Source: Larix sibirica
Lineage: Eukaryota > Streptophyta > Pinopsida > Pinales > Pinaceae
NCBI GenBank assembly: GCA_004151065.3
Contig: NWUY0300092535.1
Location: 1-10,660 of the forward strand
Direction: 5' to 3'
DNA length: 10,660 nucleotides
The notes under the pieces were generated by a model. The model was not told the origin of the DNA, made no database searches, and saw only the letters and a list, made by a program, of their open reading frames with translations. This document shows positions 1 to 7,632 of the stretch, in pieces. The stretch's first letter is position 1. Every line of letters starts with the position of its first letter. Made by a program: the position numbers and the translations under genes.

Positions 1-157
1 CGCCCCAAAATGCTATTGACAGAATTTTCACGTATGCCGAGGCTTCACGTACTTCGAAGCGTGTAAGGGTTCGTTGTTGGATGAGAAACCCAATGGCACC
101 CGTCGAAAGAATTATTTCGAGTTCTAAAGTCTTATACCCTAAAATGAGAGTTATCAT
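1..157 (-). CDS. Partial open frame of unknown function at the left edge
   Basis: I do not recognise this gene. A minus-strand frame opens with ATG at 157-155 and runs 52 codons without a stop off the left edge; the nearest upstream in-frame stop is a TAA near 195. The encoded segment begins MITLILGYKTLELEII and ends in FEVREASAYVKILSIAFWG. The first 125 bases carry about ten CpG dinucleotides and are more GC-rich than the DNA that follows, which is what one expects of an exon or a young repeat rather than old intergenic DNA. The plus strand is also open over 3-200 with no start codon, so open frame alone is weak evidence. It could be the end of a transposon-borne ORF or a chance frame. No catalytic motif is visible. 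Confidence 0.25.
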   Translation of the reverse strand, partial: MITLILGYKTLELEIILSTGAIGFLIQQRTLTRFEVREASAYVKILSIAFWG

Positions 158-226
158 AAAAGTTCTCAATATAATAATATTGTATATATCTTGTTGTTAA
201 CACCCAAAATTTGTCCATTGGCCATT

Positions 227-256
227 GGCCATGTTGGTATGGGCCATGTTGGTATG
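227..256. repeat. Perfect 15-bp tandem duplication (two units)
   Basis: GGCCATGTTGGTATG occurs at 227-241 and again at 242-256 with no mismatch. It is preceded by two copies of CCATTGG at 215-221 and 222-228, so the site looks like a small slippage hot spot. Confidence 0.9.
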
Positions 257-520
257 TACAATGATGTTACTTCATTTCCACTTTCAAAAGGGACACTTAA
301 AACTTAGGTCACACATTTCCCTAGGGAATGGGCGACCCAAATCGTACCAAGTCCTTGGGATAAAGTGACTCAAGTTGCACAAAGCTCAAAAAATAAGTGA
401 CATGTCTTTAAGCACAAAATTTTGTTGTTTTATGTTTTTCTGGAAACTAACACTCGGACTTCAACTCCACACAAATCATGGAAAGGATTCTAGATGGAAC
501 AATCCGGGATTCAATGGATA

Positions 521-567
521 CTAAGCACTAAGCTGCCGCATTTAATGCTCTGCAGCTCAATGCTTAG
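521..567. repeat. Imperfect 16-bp inverted repeat with a 15-base loop
   Basis: The arms are CTAAGCACTAAGCTGC (521-536) and GCAGCTCAATGCTTAG (552-567). They pair at 14 of 16 positions as DNA. In a minus-strand transcript both mismatches become G-U wobbles, so the RNA stem would be continuous. No function can be assigned. Confidence 0.75.
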
Positions 568-764
568 CTTTCGCCGCATTTTGGAGGGTAGGGTTGTCGT
601 TGTCATTGTCAATGCATGAAGTTTGACCAATTAACGATAGTTGAAAACAAAACAATTACCGACTGATAAATACCACCATCAATGTTTCTTTCCTTCATTC
701 CAAATTCTAAAAAGCTCCATCGATAGTGTTACTGATCACTGTATGTGTAGTTCGAAGTTAGGGT

Positions 765-780
765 TACAGTGATCACTGTA
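765..780. repeat. 16-bp perfect palindrome
   Basis: TACAGTGATCACTGTA is its own reverse complement. Its right part, TGATCACTGTATGT, is repeated exactly at 733-746 (the other copy is 770-783). A dimeric regulator site or a relic of an inverted duplication are both possible; nothing nearby decides between them. Confidence 0.85.
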
Positions 781-911
781 TGTATTTGAAAGTTCATAAC
801 TTTACGCAACTACAAATTCGGTCTCGCTGACAATTATTGTCGTCCTCACCTGTGAGAAAATGGATGCCCTAGTTGTCTTTATATGCGATTGAGGCATCTC
901 ATTACAGTGCA

Positions 912-1049
912 ATGTCTGGATCAGCACGGCAGTTAACTGTTTGGGAGTCTTATCGGGTATGCTGTTCCTTAATAATAGAGGAAATATGTCAAATTTATTC
1001 GAGTAAAATCCTAATTGTTAGGATTTTGTATATGGTAAAGAGTTTCTAA
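912..1049 (+). CDS. Small unproven ORF (45 codons)
   Basis: I do not recognise this. ATG at 912-914 opens a frame to TAA at 1047-1049. The first fifteen codons (MSGSARQLTVWESYR) look more protein-like than the AT-rich tail. They are followed by a GTATGC at 957 that would fit a plant 5' splice donor, so a first exon ending at about 956 is an alternative reading. CTTTATATG at 877-885 lies only about 30 bases before the ATG, close for a TATA box with a normal leader. No partner exon or polyA signal was found, and chance is the likeliest explanation. Confidence 0.12.
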   Translation: MSGSARQLTVWESYRVCCSLIIEEICQIYSSKILIVRILYMVKSF

Positions 1050-1772
1050 GAATTTCTGGTTTTCGGACCCAACTTATTCACTATAGAATTGATTTTATAA
1101 GAAATATATACTTATTCTGTCATATACGTTCAGCTGAAGCATACAGAAAGGTACAGAATATTGAAAAGCTTTAGATTCTAAAGATTTTATATAAAAATAT
1201 TTGTATTCCTTGTACTTTTTGGATATAAAGTTGTCTGTACAAAATCTGTATCCTTGAGCCACTTTTCCTGATTGACAGTTAACTTCAAACACCCCAAAAA
1301 TATTGAATTAACGTGTTAATTCAAACCACATAACAAACCATATTTGTTACTCAACGACAGCAATGCACTCACTCTCGTGAAGGGAAAATTTCGTTTCTTT
1401 TTATAAAAGTTAAAATGTTATTTAGAAACTTCACTCTCCTCCAACAAACACGACTTTCACAAGCTTTCTAGCGTAGCGTGTGTTATTTGTTGACCATGGC
1501 TCAGAATAAATGTGTTTTCTGATTAACACTAGTGCTATTGTGGCTAACATAGTGATCTAGAAACAAATCATCTTTGAAAAAACTTAAATTGATATCACAT
1601 GCACCATGCTGATCATGTCAACGATATAAAGTATGATCTACATGTTTAGTAGTGTTTGGCAATCATGTGATAAAGTGGTAGTTTGTGTAGGACTTGACAT
1701 AAAGTCTTGGTAGCACATATGGAGTGTCGAAGTGGGAGAGGGGGTGAAGAAGCAATAGTTTAATTCTTTCCA
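1050..1772. other. AT-rich intergenic stretch, no gene seen
   Basis: Reading frames here are short and of low-complexity composition on both strands. The only structure I see is a 22-base hairpin at 1303-1324. A 9-bp-stem hairpin (1005-1027) lies just before this stretch. Confidence 0.6.
1303..1324. repeat. Perfect 10-bp inverted repeat with 2-base loop
   Basis: TTGAATTAAC and GTTAATTCAA flank a central GT. The arms are perfectly complementary. No terminal-inverted-repeat element boundary or target duplication was found around it. Confidence 0.8.
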
Positions 1773-1905
1773 CACATTTGTTGGTGAGTCAAAGATACTA
1801 GAAGCCAAGAGGAAAGGAGAAGCCATGCACTCCAAACACATTTGTTGGTGAGTCAAAGATACTAGAAGCCACGAGGAAAGGAAAGGAGAAGCCATGCACT
1901 CCAAA
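1773..1905. repeat. Tandem repeat A, two copies (64 and 69 bp)
   Basis: Unit 1 is 1773-1836 and unit 2 is 1837-1905. Both begin CACATTTGTTGGTGAGTCAA and end CATGCACTCCAAA. They differ by one A/C substitution and a 5-bp insertion that duplicates a GGAAA-type motif in unit 2. A minus-strand open frame at 1638-1904 exists only because this repeat is stop-free there; it carries ECMASPFL twice and is not considered a gene. Confidence 0.93.
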
Positions 1906-1910
1906 CAATA

Positions 1911-2078
1911 AAGTAGGACCTTTGAATGGAGAGTAGCCCTCTAATTGTTAAAGATTAATTGATGCATTTGACTTGGATATGTGTCACATAGATCAAGTAG
2001 GACCTTCAAATGGAGAGTAGCCCTTTAATTGTTAAGGATTAATTCATGCATTTGACTTGGATATGTGTAACATAGATC
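1911..2078. repeat. Tandem repeat B, two copies of 84 bp
   Basis: Unit 1 is 1911-1994 and unit 2 is 1995-2078. Both begin AAGTAGGACCTT and end CATAGATC. I count six mismatches in 84 bases (about 93% identity) and no indels. It starts five bases after repeat A and stops eight bases before the putative copia LTR boundary at 2087. Confidence 0.93.
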
Positions 2079-2086
2079 AATTATGG

Positions 2087-2471
2087 TGTAGAATCAAGGC
2101 ATTGTAAGTTTTAAATTTATGTAAGTGAAGCAATGCATACAATTTTTTAAGCAAAATACAAATTACAATATTGATGATGTATATATAGAGTGAACAGAGA
2201 TACATTTTTTGGAAATCTTTAACTAGAAAAACCAATTAACATAATAAAATATTTAGGTTTGTAGCATCTAAAACTCTAATATATGAACTTTGATTAGATT
2301 ACAACTTGAATTCATTTATCGATATTAGAATATAGTGTGATGAAAAACCATTGGCCAAAAAAACACAAAAAACAAATTAAAAATATAACACATCTCTAGT
2401 CCACTAGTGGGATTATTGGATTTTTGCTTGGCACAGTCCACATGCAACTTGAATATAACACATTTCCAACA
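2087..2471 (-). repeat. Putative 3' LTR of the copia remnant
   Basis: On the minus strand the LTR begins TGTTGGAAATGTG at 2471, directly after a polypurine tract, which is the standard arrangement for Ty1/copia. The proposed far end is CTTGATTCTACA finishing at 2087, giving TG...CA termini and a length of 385 bp. A TATATATA box at 2180-2187 with about 90 bases downstream fits U3, R and U5 order. Inside, AATATAACACAT occurs at 2382-2393 and 2452-2463, and CCACTAGTGG (2401-2410) is a 10-bp palindrome. The 2471 end is well supported. The 2087 end is inferred from TG...CA alone, because no second LTR is present to compare and the target duplication cannot be verified. Confidence 0.55.
2180..2187 (-). 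promoter_or_regulatory. Possible LTR TATA box
   Basis: TATATATA lies within CTCTATATATACATC on the minus strand, about 285 bases into the putative LTR, where the U3 promoter of a copia element would be expected. AT-rich surroundings make chance occurrence easy. Confidence 0.3.
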
Positions 2472-2482
2472 TCCTCCTACTT
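2472..2482 (-). other. Polypurine tract of the copia element
   Basis: The minus strand reads AAGTAGGAGGA immediately before the TGTTGG that opens the LTR. This purine run is the plus-strand DNA primer used in reverse transcription of LTR elements. Its exact abutment to the LTR start supports both calls. Confidence 0.7.
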
Positions 2483-2520
2483 GTTTTCTTTCCAAAATAT
2501 GTATCACATGATTTATAAGG

Positions 2521-3640
2521 TCATAGATTTAGGGTAGCAATGCCCATTGCTTCTCTACACCAAGATAAGTTCTTAGTAATAATATACTCTGTCAATACAT
2601 GAGTCTACAACATTTTTGAAGTTGTCAACCTTCTCCAATAACTCCAATAACTCGTCTTCAACCACGTCTCTCACAAAGTGGTATTGGACATCAATATGTT
2701 TAGTCTTATAATGATAAGTAGGGTTCTTTGCTAGAAAGATTGCATTATGACTATTGCAATGTAATGTTAGAACTTGTTGTACAAACACAATATATGAACA
2801 CATTGTTTGCAACCATACAAATTCCTTACTTGCATGGGTGGCTTCCATGTATTTAGTTTTTGTGATTGGAAGTGCAACTACAACTTAGCTCTTGCTCATC
2901 CAACTGATTGCTCCTCCAAATAGATTAAACATGTAACTACTTATAGATTTTCTACGATCAAGATCTCCAATCTAGTTTGCATAAACAAAACCTTGTGGAT
3001 CTCTCATTCTACCTGATTTAGGTCTTCTTTAGGATCAAATTGCATAATCTTTAGTGCGATGCAAATACTTGAAGAATCTCTTTGCATCTATTCAATGCTT
3101 TTTCATTGGTTTTTGCATATATATGCTCAAAACTCCCACTACATGGGAAATCCCTAGTTTAGTAGAGAGCATAACATGCATCAAACTACCATTAACATTG
3201 GCATAGGGCACATGGGACATGTCCTCTACCTCTCTTCATGTATTGTGGCATTATTTTCTAGATAACTTTGCACCTGTAGGAATAAGAACCTTTACCAATT
3301 TACATTTTTGCAAAATTGTTTCAACATACTTCCTTTGATTTAACCAAATTTTTTCCATCTACACAATCTCTTTTAATCTCCATGTCCAAAATAAAGTTTG
3401 TATCACCAAGATCCTTCTTGTCAAACTTAGAGGATAGCTAGAACTTGGCCTCTTTGATGATATCCTTATTATTTATGATTAACAACATATCATCAACACA
3501 CAAAACTACATAAATAAATGATCATGAACCTGCTTGGAATACACATAATTATCAACCTTGTTTCTTACAAATCTCAATCCTTGTATGTAAGTATCGAACT
3601 TTTAATACTGCATTCTTGGGGATTGCTTTAGATCATATTG
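2521..3640 (-). pseudogene. Ty1/copia pol fragment: RT C-half and RNase H
   Basis: This is the end of a copia polyprotein that once copied element RNA into DNA. Read right to left it begins abruptly at QYDLKQSPR (3640, family YGLKQSPR). It then shows CVDD for the RT catalytic YVDD box (DD at 3489-3494), KKDLG, the LNQRKYVETILQ thumb segment, EVEDMSHVPYAN, IGDLDRRKS, GGAISWMSK, THASKEFVWLQ, NAIFLAKNP, TKHIDVQYHFVRD and finally SWCREAMGIATLNL before TGA at 2521-2523. The longest clean piece is 2576-2848. Segments lie in several frames with many stops, for example TAG at 2972-2974 where the family has Trp. RNase H acidic residues are lost: DAD reads YAN, TEAEY reads TKTKY (2849-2863) and CDS reads CNS (2753-2755). 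Gag, protease, integrase and the RT N-half are missing. The family is certain and the gene is dead. Confidence 0.92.
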
Positions 3641-4336
3641 GGGGTGTGTGAAAACATGAATATCGGTTAGTATTCCATGAGAATCATGGTGAGGAAATTC
3701 AGCTTGTTTGTTTTTTCTATTGAATACTATCAATTGTTTGGACGAACAATTGATGTTAATGTTTGACCAAAAGTTAAATTTAATAGAGTGCAACTCAACT
3801 AGATTCTACTTTGATTTATCAAAGATTGTTTGTTGGGAAAACAATTGTTCGACTAAAATATTTTTTTGTCCAAACATGTTTTTGACTAAAAATGTGTCTA
3901 TATATATGAAACATTGCAAATTAGCAGTTTCATTTGTAGCCTTCTTCATTTGGGTGATTATGCTATAGGTTGTTTGTGTGGTTGGGTTATACATTGTGGG
4001 GTGTCGTTTTTATGATCAACTCTATTGCTCTTGCTCATGGTCCACCTCATGTGTGGTCAAATATGTTTCTCTTGTGGGGTTGACTCTCTTGCTCCTGTGT
4101 GATTGGCTCTATTGCTACAAGTAGGTATCCATTTATTCACAAATATGTTAGTCCCATGAATATATTAAGCTATCAAATCAATGCATTAGTCTATTTACAC
4201 TTACGTTTGCAACTTGATTATGATGTCTTGCAGATAAGCATAGGATGAACCCAAAGAAGTTCACAACTAACTTTGCAATGGGAAAGTTACTTGTAACCAA
4301 ATAAGTTTCTAGGATTTACATCTTTAGTTCTCTTTC
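3641..4336. other. Unannotated stretch next to the copia break
   Basis: Copia similarity stops at about 3640 and I recognise nothing beyond it. Frames at 3708-3968 (plus) and 3602-3793 or 3806-3994 (minus) are AT-rich and mutually overlapping, with no motif. An 8-bp-arm inverted repeat, CAATTGTT and AACAATTG, lies at 3731-3752. Variants of CTCTATTGCTC recur at 4020, 4084 and 4107. Confidence 0.5.
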
Positions 4337-4530
4337 TTTGAAAATTAATTGACAAAAGTCTATTTAGTTCGAGTGAATTTATAGAAGTCTATTGAGTTGC
4401 AAATGTTTCAATTGTGAAATGATTAGCTTTTTAGTATCTTATAGTTTTGAAAATTAATTGACAAAAGTCTATTGAGTTTGAGTGAATTTATAGATGCCTA
4501 TTGAGTTCCAAATGTTTCATTCGCAGAATG
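4337..4530. repeat. Spaced direct repeat, two 85-bp copies
   Basis: Copies at 4337-4421 and 4446-4530 both start TTTGAAAATTAATTGACAA and share GTGAATTTATAGA and AAATGTTTCA; 24 bases separate them, giving a period of 109. Divergence is concentrated in the last third. Each copy also repeats TCTATTTAGTT / TCTATTGAGTT internally. No coding frame crosses it. Confidence 0.88.
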
Positions 4531-6217
4531 TTTTTCACTTTGAAGGATTTTCTTAGACAATAATGATTGGCTTAATTGAAAATTTATTTCTAATTAGATT
4601 AAAAGATCAGATTAATTGTTTCCTTTTAAGCAAAAAACCTAACTACCCACTAACTATCTAAGGGGATTTATTCAAATAATATGGCCTCATACATTGATTG
4701 AATAACTGATAAGTACCCAAAGTAGTGAGGTTAGGGTAGGACCCTAACATTTTCCCAATCTCCATAGTTGTATATGGGTCCAACATACTCCATCAATTTA
4801 GATACGTTATTGCATGGAATGTTTATACGATCTGTAAAAGGGTTCCAAGCCATGTAAAGAAGATGGAGCAATGCGGTATGCTCTCCTATTAATACCAAAA
4901 TCAAAGTTCACCTCAAGAAGTGGTTTAAGTTCCCACTCTTTCACAAGATCTTATACGTCAATGGCACTTCTTGGTCATTGTTAGCCTCATCATCATAAAA
5001 TCACATCCCTCCTTTAGTAGAAAAAAAATTCATGTCTTTGAGAGTTTTGAGAGTTTTTATTAAATTATAAAACTTCTAGTTGATCTCATTCTCTTAACAT
5101 TTCCCCTTCCCTTGTTTCTCAAGAACTACCATCACTATTTAAACAAAGATATGACAAATATCTACTTAGTCATAGTTGTCTCTACATCAACAAAGATTAC
5201 AATTTAGTGTTGATTTTTCTCATACATCAAATTTAAAGGTTATGGCATTGAGAAAAGTATGCACTAGTTATTCTGGGAGTTCAAACAACTTTATGGCTCA
5301 TACCCCTTATTTTTGGGACAATAAATGTCCAAGTTAAGTAGGTCATCCTTTAGTGACAAAATCTAAAGAGGAAATGTCATAGTTTTTTCATATGATGGCT
5401 AGCATTAGAAAGAAGACACAGGTTCAGATGATCATTTTTTAATGGGCTTCACACATTTAGAATTCAAAATCATTGCAACGTGCATAAAGAAAAACACTAC
5501 CATTTTACTCCCAAATTCTCAATCCCACAAGATTCCTAAGTTTTCATCAGCTCCTACATGTTTGGAATCATAGTTTTTGAGGCGTTTTGTGTACATTTAA
5601 GAAAATCTTAGACCCCAACCTCTAACTAGGGATTTTCTAGTTAGTAAATTTAGATATATTTGAATTAAAACTTGTGTAGGTTCATCCAATTGACAACTTG
5701 ATCTCCATATGACTATCCCCAACCTTGTTGACTTTTAGTCAACTATTTGTACACACTATAGGATGTTTAATGGAGTAGGAATTGAACAACATTTATTTCC
5801 TTAGATAATGTGGAGATCACCTTTTTTCGTAAGCTAGAGGAAGTCTTTTGTATTATTGAAAGAAATCAAGCATAGAATACAACAACAATATTGGCTAACC
5901 GTCCATTGGCAAAACCAGGTTATCCAAATAAGCTAAAAGTCAAATGGGAACTAGTTTTAGCAGCCATACAAGAGAAACATTGTTCTGCATAGGATAGGAA
6001 TGCCCAAACTTGTTGGGAAACCAAATCCTGTTATGCTCTAAACCCATTTGTTTATAGAGCTCAAAGTTTTACAAAAAGGATTGTTAAGCACAAAAAACGT
6101 ATTTGGCAATGATGCATTGAGAGAGAAACCAAAATATTTATATAACTACCTATGACTATCATATGCTAAGACCTCGGGAGGAGTAGGAGTGAACCCATCA
6201 CAATTCTTGACATTCAT
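4531..6217. other. Long AT-rich stretch without a supported gene
   Basis: There is no gene I can support. Minor structures are a hairpin with 8-bp arms at 4730-4748, an inverted pair of TTGAC boxes at 5727-5743, and a T-run at 5822-5827 that could be a degraded retroelement tail on the minus strand. A 47-codon minus-strand frame at 4807-4950 (starting DLVKEWELKPLLEV) and an overlapping frame down to 4731 (containing MEYVGPIYNYGDWENV) read more like protein than their surroundings, but neither is recognisable. Confidence 0.5.
4730..4748. repeat. Hairpin, 8-bp arms with 3-base loop
   Basis: GTTAGGGT and ACCCTAAC are perfectly complementary around AGG. Only a single TTAGGG-like unit is present on each arm, so this is not a telomeric array. 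Confidence 0.8.
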
Positions 6218-7030
6218 CTACATGGGAGTGTTTGCTACATCTACTAGAATATCCAATTTGAGGTGAATGGCATTGATAGCTTCCCTAATGATAGGAATGA
6301 ACATTAGACTGTTGTATTGAGTTTGATAGCGTTCCAAGAGTGCTTTTCCAAAAGGAAGCTTCACTCCCCAATAAGGATATGATTTTTCTATGGCCTTATT
6401 AGCAGGTGTCTTGGCCCAAGAGAGGTCAGGTGTCCGAGCCTTCGTAGTGGCACCCATTTGGGGCTGAAATACCTCATAAGAGAGTCACCTCTGCTTGGTC
6501 AATGTCATGTCGGATATGCCAGGGGACCTCTTGCTAAAATTGTCCTCCATTGTCCACTACTAGAGGCTCCCACCATGACGAATCTGAGCTCACTATTGCA
6601 ACATGGAGAATCCCCAACCAAAAATATTGGAAAATAACTAGAGTCAAAAGAAGTGCCCCCTAAGAGTTGCATACAAGAGCCTAGTGAAACTAATAATGCC
6701 ATAATACCATCGGCATGCCTTACCCCTCGTATAATTGCTTGAATGATAGGATTTAAAACTTGCATGTTGGAGTATAGATCCAACATACAACCAAGATCGA
6801 GTTCACATGCATCTCTCCTTGGAATCCATGACCCTTTCGTTTGTGAAACCGCAACTTGGGGACAAGGAAAACAATTCACAAGGGAGTTGCATTAACGTTA
6901 TGGTCGGCACTCCTCTGCATGCCCTCCCTCATTATCATTGCAACCTGCACCCACCACTTGTTGAGCATGAGGGGAAAATCTTGCTTCTCTTCTCAACCCA
7001 TCCAAGGGTTCAGATCACCTTGATCCTCAA
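6218..7030 (-). pseudogene. Decayed coding-like block of unknown family
   Basis: I do not recognise this. The block has a higher GC content than its flanks, and long minus-strand frames follow one another. The first is a frame over about 6890-7000 (KWWVQVAMIMREGMQRSADH). The second is 6505-6879, containing RRDACELDLGCMLDLYSN, VLNPIIQAIIRGVRHADG and GGTSFDSSYFPIFLVGDS. The third is 6218-6457, containing TPDLSWAKTPANKAIEKSYP, YWGVKLPFGKALLERY, FIPIIREAINAIHLKLDI and a stop after VANTPM. Frame changes near 6885 and 6500, and a TGA just before 6480, separate them. The pieces would make one protein segment of roughly 260 residues if they are one broken gene, but that joining is inference. No RT, integrase, protease or zinc-knuckle motif is visible. 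A plus-strand frame at 6807-7067 overlaps and looks less convincing. It could be an old gene fragment carried by a transposon or a gag-like region. Confidence 0.3.
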
Positions 7031-7039
7031 CAATCAACA

Positions 7040-7632
7040 TAAACAAGCTAGTGATATGGAACAATAAGCAATAGGAGGAAATCCTCCGAAACCATAAAAA
7101 ATAGATAAATTGTTGATTCCTTTGATAATTTCATTTATATGGATAGATTCTTAATAAAGGATTATGATCCAAATTCATCGAGGTGGAAATGATAAAATCC
7201 AACCTAACCCATTTTCAGTTCATTAAAAAAGAAATTGCTTATTTTAAAAATAAGCAATTAATTATGAACCACGTGTCAAAAAAGAGCGACTTATTATACA
7301 CATTGTGTTAAATCCTTACTTCTTATAACAATCCTAGCTATAAACAACAAGTTTATATTTTTAAGAGACTAGTCCATCCTCATACATCATCTTCCTGGGA
7401 ATGAACATATCCAACATAATATTCCACATCCCTATGAGTATAAGGTCCTTATCATCACCACGAAAATTCATTTCAACTAATCACTCATGGTGATTCCATT
7501 TATATTAAGTGTAGATTGAATACAACCCTTTAACTCAAATGCACTTTTTCAAATAAACACAAATGTGAGCGATAGGATCAATTAAAGTGATGCTCCTTGT
7601 ACAGTTATACTTAATGATGCTAGATCCATTTC
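7040..7632. other. AT-rich stretch without a gene
   Basis: No protein frame is convincing. The stretch holds a 27-base near-perfect palindrome at 7233-7259 and, just after it, CACGTGTC at 7270-7277. The latter matches the plant ABRE/G-box core by sequence only. Confidence 0.55.
7233..7259. repeat. 27-base palindrome with 13-bp arms
   Basis: AATTGCTTATTTT and AAAATAAGCAATT flank a single central A, and all thirteen pairs match. It would form a tight hairpin in either strand. Whether it is the end of a small inverted-repeat element is not decidable here. Confidence 0.9.

Larger units (their letters stand above)
158..911. other. AT-rich intergenic stretch with short repeats, no gene seen
   Basis: No coding frame is supported here. 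The stretch contains a perfect 15-bp tandem duplication at 227-256, an imperfect 16-bp inverted repeat at 521-567, a repeated 14-mer at 733-746 and 770-783, and a 16-bp perfect palindrome at 765-780. The copy of GCCGCATTT in the loop of the inverted repeat (535-543) recurs at 573-581. Confidence 0.6.
2087..3640 (-). mobile_element. 5'-truncated Ty1/copia LTR retrotransposon remnant
   Basis: The element consists of a pol 3' fragment (2521-3640), a 38-base spacer, a polypurine tract (2472-2482) and one putative LTR (2087-2471). Everything 5' of the RT YGLKQ motif is absent, and no second LTR was seen further right. It cannot mobilise itself. Loss of the 5' half may reflect illegitimate recombination or a nested deletion. 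Confidence 0.8.

Noticed and set aside
1638-1904. 88-residue minus-strand open frame with repeated ECMASPFL
   Set aside because: It is produced by the stop-free phase of tandem repeat A and its flank; the amino-acid repeat mirrors the DNA repeat and there is no domain.
2325-2507. 60-residue minus-strand open frame
   Set aside because: It lies across the polypurine tract and LTR of the copia remnant, which is non-coding.
3708-3994. Overlapping plus and minus open frames
   Set aside because: AT-driven composition, mutually overlapping, with no motif or coding signal.
4730-4748. Telomere-like TTAGGG/CCCTAA junction
   Set aside because: One unit per arm only and not the plant TTTAGGG array; simply a hairpin.
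6807-7067. 86-residue plus-strand open frame
   Set aside because: Overlaps the more coherent minus-strand frames and contains no recognisable motif; kept only as an alternative in the block annotation.
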